From the NCBI GenBank assembly GCA_963786975.1, contig CAWBBE010000004.1, positions 558,001-622,000 of the forward strand: DNA of 64,000 nt, given 5' to 3'. The notes under the pieces are model-generated. The model worked only from the letters and a program-made list of their open reading frames with translations. It searched no databases and was not told the DNA's origin. This document shows, piece by piece, positions 53,394 to 62,661 of this stretch. Positions within the stretch are counted from its first letter, which is position 1. Every line of letters starts with the position of its first letter. This DNA is from Palsa-506 sp963786975. GTDB lineage: Bacteria; Actinomycetota; Actinomycetes; Streptosporangiales; Streptosporangiaceae. The position numbers were made by a program, and so were the translations under genes.

Positions 53394-54662
53394 CTAGGAG
53401 ATTCCCATGCTCTCGATCCGCCGCTCGAAGGACATGCGCTCGGCCGGGCTCCGGGCCAGCGCAATGGCCTGCTCGTAGTACTCCCGGGCCGCGGTGTGGC
53501 AGCCGGCCCGCCGTTCCAGGTCAGCCCGGGCCGCCCAGTAGAAGGGATACCGGGACAGCTTGCGCTCCCCGGCCAAGGCGATCAGTTCGCGGCGGCCCGC
53601 GTCGATGCCGTCCCGTTCGGCCACGGCCAGCGCACGGTTCAGCGCCACGATCGGGCTCCAGGACTGCTGGGCGAGAACCTGGTAGAAGCCGATAATCCGG
53701 TCCCAGTCGGTCTCCTGGATCGACGGCGCTATCGCGTGCTCACAGGCGATGCCGGCCTCCAGATGCCAGCGGGACATGTGATCCCCGGTGGCCGAGCCGG
53801 CGAGGTGCACCAGACCGCGCTCGATGCGCGCCCGATCCCAGCGGCTCCGGTCCTGGTCCTCGAGGGGGACGAACACACCGTGCTCGTCGAGGCGGGCCGG
53901 CAGGCGAGCGGCGTCGAAGCAGAACAGCGCGGCCAGGGCGTGTACGTCCGGATGCGCCGTCGCCTTGGCATCCAGCAGCAGCTCAGCCAGGCGCAGCGCG
54001 TCCTCGCAGAGGAACGGGCGTACCGGGTCCTGCGGGTTGCTGCCGTGGTAGCCCTCGTTGAACAGCAGATACAGTGATCGCAGCACGGAATCCCGCCGGG
54101 CGCCGATGTCAGGCAAGTCGTCCACGTCCGGCAGCCGGCCCAGCTGACGCAGACGGCCGCGCCCCCGGTGCAGCCGTCGGTCGATGGTCTGAGTATCGAC
54201 CAGGAACGCTTGACCGATCTCCTTAGGAGACAGACCGCACAGCCACCGCAGGATCAGTGTCACGTGCGTCTCGCGGTTCAGGCCGGGGTCGCACACCGCG
54301 AACATCATCGCCAACTGGCTGACGCTCTCGGCGGCCGGGGCCAGTGCCGCCTCGATCGTGCCGGTCAGCGCCGTCGTCGCCGCCAGCTCGGGCAGGAACG
54401 AGCGGTGGCGCTGTTCCCGGCGGATGATGTCGACCGCCCGGTTGTGGGCGGCCCGGATGATCCACGCCTTCGGGTCCTGCGGGAACCCGAAGCGCCAGGC
54501 GTGCATGGCACTGACCAGCGCGTCGTGGACGACGTCCTCGGCGAGCGGGACGTTGGACGGGCCCACGACCCGGGTCAGCGCGCTGACCAGGTGCGCGTAC
54601 TCCTTCCGGAACAGGTCCTCGACCAGCTCCGTAGGTGACACCGCAGCGGGCCGTTCATCCAC
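53394..54662 (-). CDS. ECF42-type RNA polymerase sigma factor
   Basis: A 422-residue sigma factor: sigma-70 region 2 (LFRKEYAHLVSALTRVVGPSNVPLAEDVVHDALVSAMHAW), region 4 with LRWLCGLSPKEIGQAFLVDTQTIDRRLHRGRGRLR, and a long C-terminal extension of TPR-like helices (LLFNEGYHGS, LNRALAVAERDG, RADLERRAGCHTAAREYYEQAI). That extension and the adjacent YCII-domain gene are marks of the ECF42 group. There is no anti-sigma factor. GTG at 54662 lies 5 bases after the upstream gene's stop. Regulon unknown. Confidence 0.88.
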   Translation of the reverse strand: MDERPAAVSPTELVEDLFRKEYAHLVSALTRVVGPSNVPLAEDVVHDALVSAMHAWRFGFPQDPKAWIIRAAHNRAVDIIRREQRHRSFLPELAATTALTGTIEAALAPAAESVSQLAMMFAVCDPGLNRETHVTLILRWLCGLSPKEIGQAFLVDTQTIDRRLHRGRGRLRQLGRLPDVDDLPDIGARRDSVLRSLYLLFNEGYHGSNPQDPVRPFLCEDALRLAELLLDAKATAHPDVHALAALFCFDAARLPARLDEHGVFVPLEDQDRSRWDRARIERGLVHLAGSATGDHMSRWHLEAGIACEHAIAPSIQETDWDRIIGFYQVLAQQSWSPIVALNRALAVAERDGIDAGRRELIALAGERKLSRYPFYWAARADLERRAGCHTAAREYYEQAIALARSPAERMSFERRIESMGIS

Positions 54663-54667
54663 GAGCG

Positions 54668-55051
54668 TCAGTTCCGATGGTCCTGGACCGGCCGCACCTC
54701 GACGGAACCGCCGAACTCGTATGTCGGGCACGTGCGCGCCACGTCAACGGCGTCTTCCAGGGAGGCAGCCTCGATGATCAAGCTGCCGGTCACCAGATCC
54801 TTCGACTCGGCGTACGGGCCGTCGGTGACCACGCGCTCGTGGCCCCGGACCGCGGCCCCCGGGTTGTCGAGTGCGGTTCCGACGTTGCCCCGACCCTGCC
54901 GAGCCAGCTCATCGGACCAGCGATACCACTTCTCGACATGAGCCTGAAGCTCCGAGGGCGACAGATCGTGCCGCGCGACAGCGCCCCCACGAAAGATCAG
55001 CATGAACTTGCTCCGCACGGGGCGTTCCCCGCTTCGGGACTCCGGCATCAT
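54668..55051 (-). CDS. YCII (DGPF)-family protein, partner of the ECF42 sigma factor
   Basis: A 127-residue YCII-related protein with FMLIFRGG, TDGPYAESKDLVTGSLIIEAASLEDAVDVARTCP. The DGPY..SK motif is the DGPF signature linked to ECF42 sigma genes. It is first in a two-gene operon with the sigma factor. Two ATG codons (55051, 55048) lie behind GGGAG. Its biochemical role in the pair is not known. Confidence 0.88.
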   Translation of the reverse strand: MMPESRSGERPVRSKFMLIFRGGAVARHDLSPSELQAHVEKWYRWSDELARQGRGNVGTALDNPGAAVRGHERVVTDGPYAESKDLVTGSLIIEAASLEDAVDVARTCPTYEFGGSVEVRPVQDHRN

Positions 55052-55234
55052 GGCTCCCAACCGTATCCGCCGCCGCGCCTCATCGAACTCCGCCACCGGG
55101 GCATCAGGGCCTACCCAGGCGGCACGGCCACCGCACCTCCTTGAGCTTGCCCGAGTCCCCTGGATCTGGCGTGCCCGGCGTGTCGCCTTGATAGCGGTGG
55201 CGGCCATCCCATGCTCGATGAGTGCCGCCGTTTG

Positions 55235-56011
55235 TCAGGGCGCGGTTGCGACGGCCAGGACGCGGCGGATCAGCGCGAAGTGCTCCAGGGAGCGGACGCC
55301 TTCGCCATGAAAGGAGACCAGCGCTGGGTCGTCGCCCGGATCAATCGTGACTGCCTCTTCCCAGATGGCTCGCTCGCGCTCCAGCCAGCCGGGCCGCTCA
55401 CGGACCTCGATTCCCGTGAAGCCCGCCTCGGCCAGCCCGGCGGCGAGGTCCACCCGGCGCAGCCGGGCAGGCAACCGCTCGTCGTCCCGGTCGACCGGCT
55501 CCCAGCAGGTCAGCGCAACATGCCCGCCGGCCTTGAGGACCCGGCGGATCTCACCGTACGCGGCGGACGGGTCATCGGGAAACTGGATCGCATCCGTGCA
55601 TAGCACCGCGTCGGCGGAGCCGTCCGGCAGCCCGGAGGCGGTCAGATCGCCGACGCGGAACCGGGCGTCCGCGACGCCTAGCCGCGCCGCCTGCTCGCGG
55701 GCCTGGGCGAGCGCTTCCGCTGAAACATCGATACCGACGAGCCCGGCCCCGCTGCCCTGCGCAACCATCAGCCCGTAGCCGGCCCGGCCGCACGCCAGGT
55801 CGAGCAGCATACCGCCGGGCTTCAACCGCAGCCCGGTGATGAGCTCAGGGATCGCCACCGCCGGGACCACCCCCGCCAGCAAATCCGGGGACAACCCCAG
55901 GTGCCGGTTCATTATCTCCCCGACGGCGGGCGTCGCCGCCTTGCCGGCATACCAGTCATCCCAGTAATCCACTGACCTCGGCTTCGGCGGCACCCGGCCA
56001 TTATGGCCCAC
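55235..56011 (-). CDS. Class I SAM-dependent methyltransferase
   Basis: A 258-residue methyltransferase: motif I LLDLACGRAGYG, LVGIDVSAEALAQAREQA, GSADAVLCTDAIQFPDDP and VLKAGGHVALTCWEP. The N-terminal SVDYWDDWYAG segment is typical of this small-molecule group. A start at GTG 55993 is also possible. Substrate unknown. Confidence 0.83.
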   Translation of the reverse strand: MGHNGRVPPKPRSVDYWDDWYAGKAATPAVGEIMNRHLGLSPDLLAGVVPAVAIPELITGLRLKPGGMLLDLACGRAGYGLMVAQGSGAGLVGIDVSAEALAQAREQAARLGVADARFRVGDLTASGLPDGSADAVLCTDAIQFPDDPSAAYGEIRRVLKAGGHVALTCWEPVDRDDERLPARLRRVDLAAGLAEAGFTGIEVRERPGWLERERAIWEEAVTIDPGDDPALVSFHGEGVRSLEHFALIRRVLAVATAP

Positions 56012-56504
56012 CAGAACACAGGCGACGTTTCGTCACAACGCAACCGGCCATACGAGGAAACACCGCGATCGCCCACCTGTCCTCTGGCCTTCTTGGCATC
56101 CCGCGCCCCGGTGAGCCAGGAGTGCGGATCCGCTCAAGCGCCTGCCCGAGCCTTGCGTGTTCAACCGATCGGCCGCACCCAGATGCGACATTCGGCGCGC
56201 TTGCCGGGGTAAGCGGTCAGCTCTCGGACCAGCATTGGGTATCCCGCGTACCCGACGGATGGGGGGCAGTCCTGACGGATGACTCGCCCGTGCGTTTTGG
56301 GGCACCCTTCGGGACCTACGCGATCTGGCGTCCCTCCGCAGACTGGTCTGTCGCGGGACGATCCAGCCGCTTGCGGCAACAAGGATTCGCCTTCTGGTCC
56401 AGCATGATCGGGTCCGTGACCCGGCCATCTGGGCACTCCGGTGTGGCGATCTGCTGTGTCAGTTTAGGTTGACAAATCAAGGATGTCAGTCTATACTGAC
56501 AGGC
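56012..56504. other. Intergenic region with a regulated promoter at its end
   Basis: About 490 bases between the divergent methyltransferase and HTH genes. No coding frame looks real. The last 50 bases hold the promoter and operators listed separately. Confidence 0.45.
56456..56501 (+). promoter_or_regulatory. Consensus sigma-70-type promoter with two operators
   Basis: TTGACA at 56469-56474 and TATACT at 56492-56497, spaced by 17 bases, form a near-perfect -35/-10 pair just before the HTH gene. A perfect inverted repeat TGTCAGT-CTAT-ACTGACA (56484-56501) covers the -10 box, and a looser TGTCAGT...TTGACA copy (56457-56474) covers the -35. The adjacent HTH protein probably binds both and represses itself. 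Confidence 0.75.
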
Positions 56505-56717
56505 ATGGACATCGAAAAACTCAGCGTGAATCTCTCGTCGGATGACCCGGCAATTGGGCTTCGCGCCTCGTTGGCGCTCCATCGCCTGGCTGAGAGGGTC
56601 GAAGCGAACCACGTCGCGTCGGCCCGGGAAAAGGGCTGGTCGTGGCAGCAGATCGGAGACGCTTTGGGCGTCACCCGCCAATCCGTGCACACCAAATACA
56701 ACAAGGAGTCATCATGA
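56505..56717 (+). CDS. Small helix-turn-helix regulator
   Basis: A 70-residue protein ending GWSWQQIGDALGVTRQSVHTKYNKE, a clear helix-turn-helix, preceded by ALHRLAERVEANHVASAREK helices. I recall such small HTH proteins next to Clp N-terminal repeat genes in actinomycetes. ATG at 56505. Its end overlaps the next gene's start, so they are coupled. Likely autoregulator of the pair through the palindromes upstream. Confidence 0.8.
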   Translation: MDIEKLSVNLSSDDPAIGLRASLALHRLAERVEANHVASAREKGWSWQQIGDALGVTRQSVHTKYNKESS

Positions 56718-57227
56718 CCACCGAATCCGTTGTGCCAGAGGTGCTTCACGCCTGGGCCATCTATCTGCGGGCCAGTGAGGAGGCTCGTCGCCGAGGTGAT
56801 CGCCGAACTGGCACCGATCACGTCTTGCTCGCCTTGTTGGAGGATCCCTCGATCGAAGTCGTGTTGGGCGTGAGCCTGCAGCAAGCTCGCCAGGCCCTTG
56901 AGTCGCTCGATCAGGAAGCCCTGGGTGCCCTGGGCATGGGGTCCGGCACCGACGCTCCCCCACTGCCGATGCGCGCCGTGCCGAAGAAGCCGACGATCAG
57001 AGACGTCATGAAAAAAGATCGCCTCCGCATGACGCCCGCGGCAAAGAAAGTGCTTGAGGAAGCGGTCAAGCCCAATGCGCCGGAAGACCCAGGTCACGGC
57101 CCAGCAGGTGCTGGCCCAGATCCTCACTCTCCAACCACCAGATCCTGCGGCGGTGCTGCTGGGCGCTCTCGGCGTGAACACGTCGGAGGTTCGGCGCCGA
57201 TTGGATGCGGTCACGCCCGACAGCTGA
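56714..57227 (+). pseudogene. Clp N-terminal-domain protein, one frameshift
   Basis: A Clp-N (ClpC-like repeat) protein: LHAWAIYLRASEEARRRGDRRTGTDHVLLALLEDPS, then KKDRLRMTPAAKKVLEEA. After a frame change near 57076 (an extra A in CCCAATG would explain it) the sequence continues RRKTQVTAQQVLAQILTLQPPDPAAVLLGALGVN and ends at 57227. It has no AAA+ domain, so it would be an adaptor or substrate-recognition protein, not a Clp ATPase. Coupled to the HTH gene. One base decides whether it is intact. Confidence 0.75.
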
Positions 57228-57452
57228 GTCCCCAGCGACATTCACGACTTCGAGCGAAGGTGCCCGGATCGGGCCGCCTACGGGCCAGGGCAACAATCGC
57301 GCGCGCTGGCCTCTGCAGACCGCTCCTCAAGGGCCAGAATTCATCGCGACGTCTGCCAGCTCGTGGTGGAGAAGTCCGCAGCCGTCCTACCCTCGGGGTA
57401 GCCCAAACCGTCGCCGACCTGGCTCAGGTCCGCGTGCAGGCGCGCCTGTATC

Positions 57453-58451
57453 TCACGCCCGCGACGACCCCGCTGGCAGCCGCAGGTCCAGGCCCAGCCA
57501 GTCCGCTAGCGCCCGGATCTCGTGGTGAACGGCAGCGGCGGTGGCCCTGCTGAACGGCACGTCCTGGTGGATCGCGTTGACCCGCAACACGCCATAGGCG
57601 CGGTCGGCGACGGCATCCAGCTTGCCCACCAGCCGGTCGCCGGACAGGATCGGCAGCGCCCAGTAGCCCCAGCGGCGCTTGGCGGCGGACTTGTACATCT
57701 CCAGCTGGTAGTCGAAGTCGAACAGCTCTGTCATCCGCTTGCGGTCGTAGACAAGCCGGTCCAGCGGTGACAGCAGCGCCGCCCGCCCGGAGAACGACTG
57801 GCCAAGCTGCGCGGGATTTACCCGCCATTCACCCCGGACGCCCTCGACCACGGCTGGCTCGCCGGCCTCGCCCACGTCCGACGGCTCGACCGGGCAGTGG
57901 GGCCCGTGCGCCCGCGCGATGCCCAGCGCCGCGAGCCGCCGCCCGGCGCGGATGCGGCGCGCCTGGTCCGCCGGGACCATCGGGTCGTCCGGATAGACGC
58001 GCTCGGCCAGGTCCCAGAGCCGGTCGCGCCCGCGCCACCCGGCCATCGCGACCTCGCCCCGCCGCACCATGAAGTCCACCAGCACCGAGACGTTGCGGTT
58101 GTTGGTCCAGCCCGTCGACTGCCACGGCACAGCACAGGAATCCGGCAACTCGCGCATCGGCAGCGGGCCGTCCGAGCCCAGCCGGTCCAAGATGTCCAGG
58201 CGGCACTTGTCGTTGGCCTCGACCCACCTGAGCGTGTCCTCGCGCCAGCCAGGCAGCGGCCCGCGGCCCGGCCACTCGGCCTTCTCCGCGGCATACAGCG
58301 CCATGTCCTCAGCGGGCCGGAGCCCATGTTCAACGTCACGTTCTGTGATTAGCCAAGCTTCTGGCCCGGGCGCACCGACCCGCCATTCGGTGCGGCTATT
58401 GGCCGGAGTCCTGCCGGGCAGAAATCGGCACATATTTGGATCTCGCGTCAA
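57453..58451 (-). CDS. AlkZ/YcaQ-like winged-helix protein, apparently 5'-truncated
   Basis: A 332-residue frame matching the C-terminal two-thirds of the HTH_42 (YcaQ/AlkZ-type DNA glycosylase) family: a GPLPMRELPDSC winged-helix part, NNRNVSVLVDFMVRRGEVAMAGWRGRDRLWDLAERVYP, LLSPLDRLVYDRKRMTELFDFDYQLEMY and YWALPILSGDRLVGKLDAVADR. The usual N-terminal about 90 residues, which carry the glutamine catalytic motif in known members, are missing; the first residues here look non-homologous. So it is likely a non-catalytic remnant unless a start lies upstream in another frame. Confidence 0.72.
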   Translation of the reverse strand: MTRDPNMCRFLPGRTPANSRTEWRVGAPGPEAWLITERDVEHGLRPAEDMALYAAEKAEWPGRGPLPGWREDTLRWVEANDKCRLDILDRLGSDGPLPMRELPDSCAVPWQSTGWTNNRNVSVLVDFMVRRGEVAMAGWRGRDRLWDLAERVYPDDPMVPADQARRIRAGRRLAALGIARAHGPHCPVEPSDVGEAGEPAVVEGVRGEWRVNPAQLGQSFSGRAALLSPLDRLVYDRKRMTELFDFDYQLEMYKSAAKRRWGYWALPILSGDRLVGKLDAVADRAYGVLRVNAIHQDVPFSRATAAAVHHEIRALADWLGLDLRLPAGSSRA

Positions 58452-58508
58452 GACCGTCTGGGCGAAGGCCCGGCCGAAGAGGTGCCCCCGACCAGGACGA
58501 CGGAGTGA

Positions 58509-59147
58509 TCAGGCCTCACTGATCAATGACCGCGCCTCTGCGGGGCCGACCACGAGATCGTGAAGGTCGCCGCCCACCTCGAGCCGATCCGACTGTTCGA
58601 TCCCGCCGGCCTTCACCGGCTCGAAGCCGGCCGTTCGGATCAACCGCTCGACTTCCTCGCCAGCACGGTCGTCGTCGGTCGCGTAGAAGAGGACCGCCGG
58701 CTCCGGTGACCGGTTGCGGGAGGACTCGAGGAGATCGGCCGACAGGGTTCCAAACGCCATGGCCAAGCGCGCCCCCGCCGGCAACCACCCGGCGACAACC
58801 TCGCCGGAGGATTGCCCTTTCGGCAGGAGGCGGAAGACGTTACCTTGTGCGTCGGTGGAGAGCGGGTTGCTCGGAACGACCACGAGTTTGCCGGTTAGCG
58901 GGCCGGCGATCTCGTCTATGACGCCCTTCAGCACGGCAAACCGCAGCGCGAGGACCACGGCATCGGCGCCCCGCAACGCGTCGCGGTTGTCGACGGCGGC
59001 GACCGCAGCCTGGCCGATCTCTGCAGCCAGCGTTCGTGCCGACTCATTGTCGGCGCTGGACAGCCGCAGGGTAGTCTCGCCGCCTGAGGCAAGCTGGCGG
59101 GCGATGATCGACCCGAGCCCTCCAGTGCCGATGATCGCGGTGGTCAT
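58509..59147 (-). CDS. NADPH-dependent F420-reductase-like protein
   Basis: A 212-residue protein with an N-terminal Rossmann motif MTTAIIGTGGLGSIIARQLA, a basic/serine NADP-type loop LRLSSADNESA, then GADAVVLALRFA and VVVPSNPL, and VLFYATDDDRAGEEVERLIRTAGFEPV, as in the F420H2:NADP+ oxidoreductase-like family. ATG at 59147 behind AGGAGG. It may balance F420 and NADPH, or act on another substrate. Confidence 0.85.
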   Translation of the reverse strand: MTTAIIGTGGLGSIIARQLASGGETTLRLSSADNESARTLAAEIGQAAVAAVDNRDALRGADAVVLALRFAVLKGVIDEIAGPLTGKLVVVPSNPLSTDAQGNVFRLLPKGQSSGEVVAGWLPAGARLAMAFGTLSADLLESSRNRSPEPAVLFYATDDDRAGEEVERLIRTAGFEPVKAGGIEQSDRLEVGGDLHDLVVGPAEARSLISEA

Positions 59148-59200
59148 GACCGAACCTCCTGAGCGTCACGGTGCTGACAGCGGCTCCGGTGACCTCGGAG

Positions 59201-59671
59201 TCACTCGGGCTCGTCGGCGGGCGTAGTCGATGGCCAGTGAGCGGGCGACCAGTCCCCCTCCGGGTCCGTGGTTTGCCCCACCTCGATCAGATGACCGTCG
59301 GGATCGCGGATGTAGCAACGCTTCTCGTACTGGTGCTGTTTCGGCGGCGTCAGGAATTGAGCACCCCGGGCGCTCCATTCGGCGTACACGGCCGCGATGT
59401 CTTTAACCCGGATATTGAGGAAGCTGCTGACCCGGTCGGGATCGCGTGGCGTCTCCAGGATGACCGTCGGCTTGTCGTCGGTCGGGCCTCCGCCGACATT
59501 GATGATGATCCAGCTGTTGGATAGTGCGACATAGGTCAGCCCTCCGGGGCCGGAGAAGGCCACCGTGCCGCCGAGTACTTCGGTGTAGAAGCGCCGAGAG
59601 CGCTCGACATCGTCCGAGACGATGAAGTGGGCCAGCACAATTCCCTCTGGCGGCGGTGGGAGCTCGGCCAT
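59201..59671 (-). CDS. Glyoxalase/bleomycin-resistance-like (VOC) protein
   Basis: A 156-residue VOC-fold protein: IVLAHFIVSDDVERSRRFYTEVLGGTVAFSG, SSFLNIRVKDIAAVYAEWSARGAQFLTPP, and CYIRDPDGHLIEVGQ. This is a common metal-dependent or ligand-binding fold; the exact reaction is unknown. ATG at 59671 with GGAGG upstream. Confidence 0.85.
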   Translation of the reverse strand: MAELPPPPEGIVLAHFIVSDDVERSRRFYTEVLGGTVAFSGPGGLTYVALSNSWIIINVGGGPTDDKPTVILETPRDPDRVSSFLNIRVKDIAAVYAEWSARGAQFLTPPKQHQYEKRCYIRDPDGHLIEVGQTTDPEGDWSPAHWPSTTPADEPE

Positions 59672-60689
59672 CTGACACCTCCACAGGTTGGGTCTCACAC
59701 CCCGCTTACGGCGGGTCTGCAGGCGATGTTGCGATGATCGGGATTCAGCGCCGGTGGTAGCTTGCCCATCGAAGTGGCAACTCATTCACCGGCATCACAC
59801 TCCGGCGCAATTGCGGGCCGCCGCCGCAAGTCACCGAGCACCAGCACCGGCCGCCGCTCGGCCATGATCGCGTTGTGCAGCGCCTTCAGACCGGCGACAT
59901 AGACCCCCCCGGGAAGGCGGGGAATTCCCGGTGAACCCGCAGCAGTCGGCCCGGTTCCGGCCCGGCACCAGGTGTCGGACGCCAAGAGCGACCCGTTAAC
60001 CGAACTCATCTGAATTCGCGCAGGTCACAGGATCATCGGAGTGCCACGCCTGTATGCCTGGGCGTGCCTGGGGCCCCATTTGGCAGGTCGCATAGGCATC
60101 CACGTTGAGATGGCAGCTCCGGAAAGCGGACATGCAGCGTCATACCACTTGCCGACCTTCTCCTTGATGCCGCTTGTGACCTCAGCCAGCATCCAGCCTC
60201 ATGGCCGCCGGGCGGCCCTTGACGTGCTGATATCCCTGGTGCCCGGCACAGAGGCGTTAGTTCGGAGAAGATGCCGGCGACGCGCACGTGCTTGCGGACA
60301 TGGTCCGCACCGACTCCACCAGCGCGAGCCGCCAACCTGGGCGGGCACGCGGGGGGACGACAGGGTCGCGTTCATCGATACCCGCGATGTCGCGGACGTG
60401 GCCGCGGCCATCCTCGTCGAGGGCCCGGGGATCGCAGACACCGTCCGGGCGAAGGCGCCGTTCCCGTCCGAAGCTTCGTGGTGGCCGGGGGCGACCGGTC
60501 CGCAAGCTGCCCGAGGATGGCACGGCGCTCGAGGCTTCCTAGCGAGGCGGACGTGTGGGCAGAAGCGCCGACGGGCACGCCTACCGGCGGGCACGCACGT
60601 GCCTCCAGGTACAGCCAGGTCCGGACAGCAAACAGACATGTGCACCGTCTACGTCGGACCCGCGGCAGCAGAGGAGAGGCGGTCATCCC
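59672..60689. other. One-kilobase gap with a remnant of an NmrA/SDR-type gene
   Basis: No intact gene. Near 60358-60425 one plus-strand frame reads RVAFIDTRDVADVAAAILVEGP, the conserved C-terminal part of NmrA-type NAD(P)-binding proteins. Around 59785-59950 a minus frame reads VYVAGLKALHNAIMAERRPVLVLGD, which I cannot place. The rest looks non-coding. Confidence 0.45.
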
Positions 60690-61304
60690 GTGCGTTCCGA
60701 CATCGTCCCCGGCGGCACCTTCCCCGATTATTCGCTGCCCGACCAGACCGGCGCCGCCCGCAAGCTGAGCGAGATCCAGGGCCGGGATCCGATGATCCTG
60801 ACGCTCGCGCGCGGCAACTACTGCCCGAAAGAGCACCGGCAGCACCTGGAGCTGGCCGAGCACTACCCGAAGATCGCGGTAGCTTATACACAGATCGCCA
60901 CTATCGCCACCGACGACCATCACACCCTGCAAGAATTCCGCGCCTCGGTCGGCGCCCAGTGGCCCTTCCTGTCCGATCCCGGCCGGATCGTCCAGCAGGA
61001 CCTCGACATCCAGGAGTACACCGACCCCGAGCACAACCCCATGATCCCGCACACGCTCGTGCTCAAGCCGGGACTGGTCATCCACAGCGTCTACAACGGC
61101 TACTGGTTCTGGGGCCGCCCGTCGTTCTACGACCTGTGGCATGACCTGCGCGCTGCCACTGCCGAGTTCCGCCCGGACTGGGACCTGAGCACCCCGGGAC
61201 TGCGCGAAGCCTGGGACCAGGGCGACTACGCGAAGTTCCACGGCTGGGACCGGCGGTCCCCCGGGTCAATGCCGACCTCGTATGTCGAGCCGAGCAAGGG
61301 ATGA
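60690..61304 (+). CDS. Redoxin-family (peroxiredoxin-like) protein
   Basis: A 204-residue redoxin: VPGGTFPDYSLPDQTGAARKLSEIQG, then LTLARGNYCPKEHRQHLEL with a single candidate active cysteine (C45), and NPMIPHTLVLKPGLVIHSVYNGYWFWGRPS. The family resembles AhpC/TSA but has only one clear cysteine and a long C-terminal extension. GTG at 60690. Its stop overlaps the start of the nitronate monooxygenase gene (ATGA), so the two are coupled. Confidence 0.8.
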   Translation: MRSDIVPGGTFPDYSLPDQTGAARKLSEIQGRDPMILTLARGNYCPKEHRQHLELAEHYPKIAVAYTQIATIATDDHHTLQEFRASVGAQWPFLSDPGRIVQQDLDIQEYTDPEHNPMIPHTLVLKPGLVIHSVYNGYWFWGRPSFYDLWHDLRAATAEFRPDWDLSTPGLREAWDQGDYAKFHGWDRRSPGSMPTSYVEPSKG

Positions 61305-62260
61305 ACGCGATGCGCACACCGGTGTGCGAGTTGCTTGGGATTGAACAGCCGATCGTCCTGGCGCCCATGGTTGCGGTTCCTCCGCTGGCCGCGGCGGTCT
61401 CGAATGCCGGCGCGCTCGGCATGGTGACGCTGACGTGGTCAGAAGACGTCGGAGCCGTGGTTCGGGAGACGGCGGCGCTGACCGCGCGGCCGTTTTGCGG
61501 CAACCTCGTGCTCACCGAAGATCGTCACCGGCGCCTTGACCAGGCCCTTGAGGCCGGCTTGCGGATCGTGTCGTTTTTCTTGGGTGATCCCAGCGGCTAC
61601 ATCGAGCAGGTCCACGACGCCGGGGGGATTGTCATGCATACGGTCGGCACTGCGGAGGAAGCACGGCGGGCAGTCGCGTCCGGCGTGGACGTGGTCGTCG
61701 CGCAGGGCTGGGAGGCCGGCGGACACGTGTGGGGCAGTGTCGCGACACTGCCGCTGGTGCCCGCCGTGGTGGACGCGGTGGCGCCGGTGCCGGTGATCGC
61801 GGCTGGCGGGATCGGTGACGCTCGCGGAGTTGCCGCGGTGCTCGCCCTGGGCGCCCAGGCCGCGTGGCTGGGCACGCGGTTCCTGCTGGCCGAGGAGATG
61901 CCGATCCATGAGGACTACCGGCGCCGGCTGATCGCCGCGGCCGAGACCGATCCGCAGCGGTACCCCAACCTGTACTCGGTCGGGTGGCCCGACTCTCCCC
62001 ACCGCGCGCTGCGCAACTCGACCGCCGACGCGTGGCAGGCCGCGGGCCGCCCCCCACTCGCGCAGCGGCCCGGAGCGGGCGACGTGATCGCGCACTTCGC
62101 CTCCGGCGAACCAATCGTCCGTTACGAGCCAGCACCGCCGATGGCCGGGACCACCGGTGACATCGAAGCGCTCTCGATGTGGGCCGGGCAGGGCGTTGCA
62201 CTCGCGAGGAAGTCCCAGTCAGCGGCGGACATCGTGACCGAACTCACCTCCCGCCTGTAA
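61301..62260 (+). CDS. Nitronate monooxygenase family protein
   Basis: A 319-residue FMN-dependent TIM-barrel enzyme: PIVLAPMVAVPPLAAAVSNAGALGMV at the N-terminus, a HTVGTAEEARRAVASGVDVVVAQGWEAGGHVWG segment with the FMN-binding GGH, and PVIAAGGIGDARGVAAVLALGAQAAWLGTRF. Such enzymes oxidise alkyl nitronates such as propionate-3-nitronate. Coupled by a four-base overlap to the redoxin gene. Confidence 0.9.
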   Translation: MNAMRTPVCELLGIEQPIVLAPMVAVPPLAAAVSNAGALGMVTLTWSEDVGAVVRETAALTARPFCGNLVLTEDRHRRLDQALEAGLRIVSFFLGDPSGYIEQVHDAGGIVMHTVGTAEEARRAVASGVDVVVAQGWEAGGHVWGSVATLPLVPAVVDAVAPVPVIAAGGIGDARGVAAVLALGAQAAWLGTRFLLAEEMPIHEDYRRRLIAAAETDPQRYPNLYSVGWPDSPHRALRNSTADAWQAAGRPPLAQRPGAGDVIAHFASGEPIVRYEPAPPMAGTTGDIEALSMWAGQGVALARKSQSAADIVTELTSRL

Positions 62261-62661
62261 CTCGGGCCGAAGGCGCTCGCACCGCGACCGTCGGCGCTCG
62301 TTCTCGGCCGGCAACAGGCTCGTCAAACCTGACGATGGTCCCTCCTGTGCCGCGGAAACTGGCCGTCGGCTCGACAGTAACCCCCGGCGGGCGCGGAGGA
62401 CCGCAGCCGATACGCAAGCCAGCATGCAAACCTGCGGCATGAGCCCGAATTGGCCGATATGAGTGCCAGGTGCCTCCTTCGCTTGAGACCCGTGAAACGC
62501 GTAATCGGCATTAGGCGCCACGTCGCGACACCCGACTCCGAGCAGATCGTCACCTTCCGTAGCCAGGTTGCCTTTCCTGATGACTAACGGTAGTTTGTTG
62601 ACTACGGATCAGGCTCGCGGTATGCAGGGGTAATGGCGCGACTATGCCCTGGGGGTGTGCG
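62261..62661. other. Gap before the insertion sequence
   Basis: About 400 bases with no gene. An imperfect palindrome at 62576-62613 (CCTGAT...GTAGT, loop, ACTAC...ATCAGG) lies about 50 bases before the transposase start and may be the left end of the element or a regulatory hairpin. Confidence 0.4.

Noticed and set aside
56122..56472. A 116-codon plus-strand frame before the HTH gene
   Set aside because: No RBS, no family pattern, and it runs into the promoter and operators of the HTH gene.
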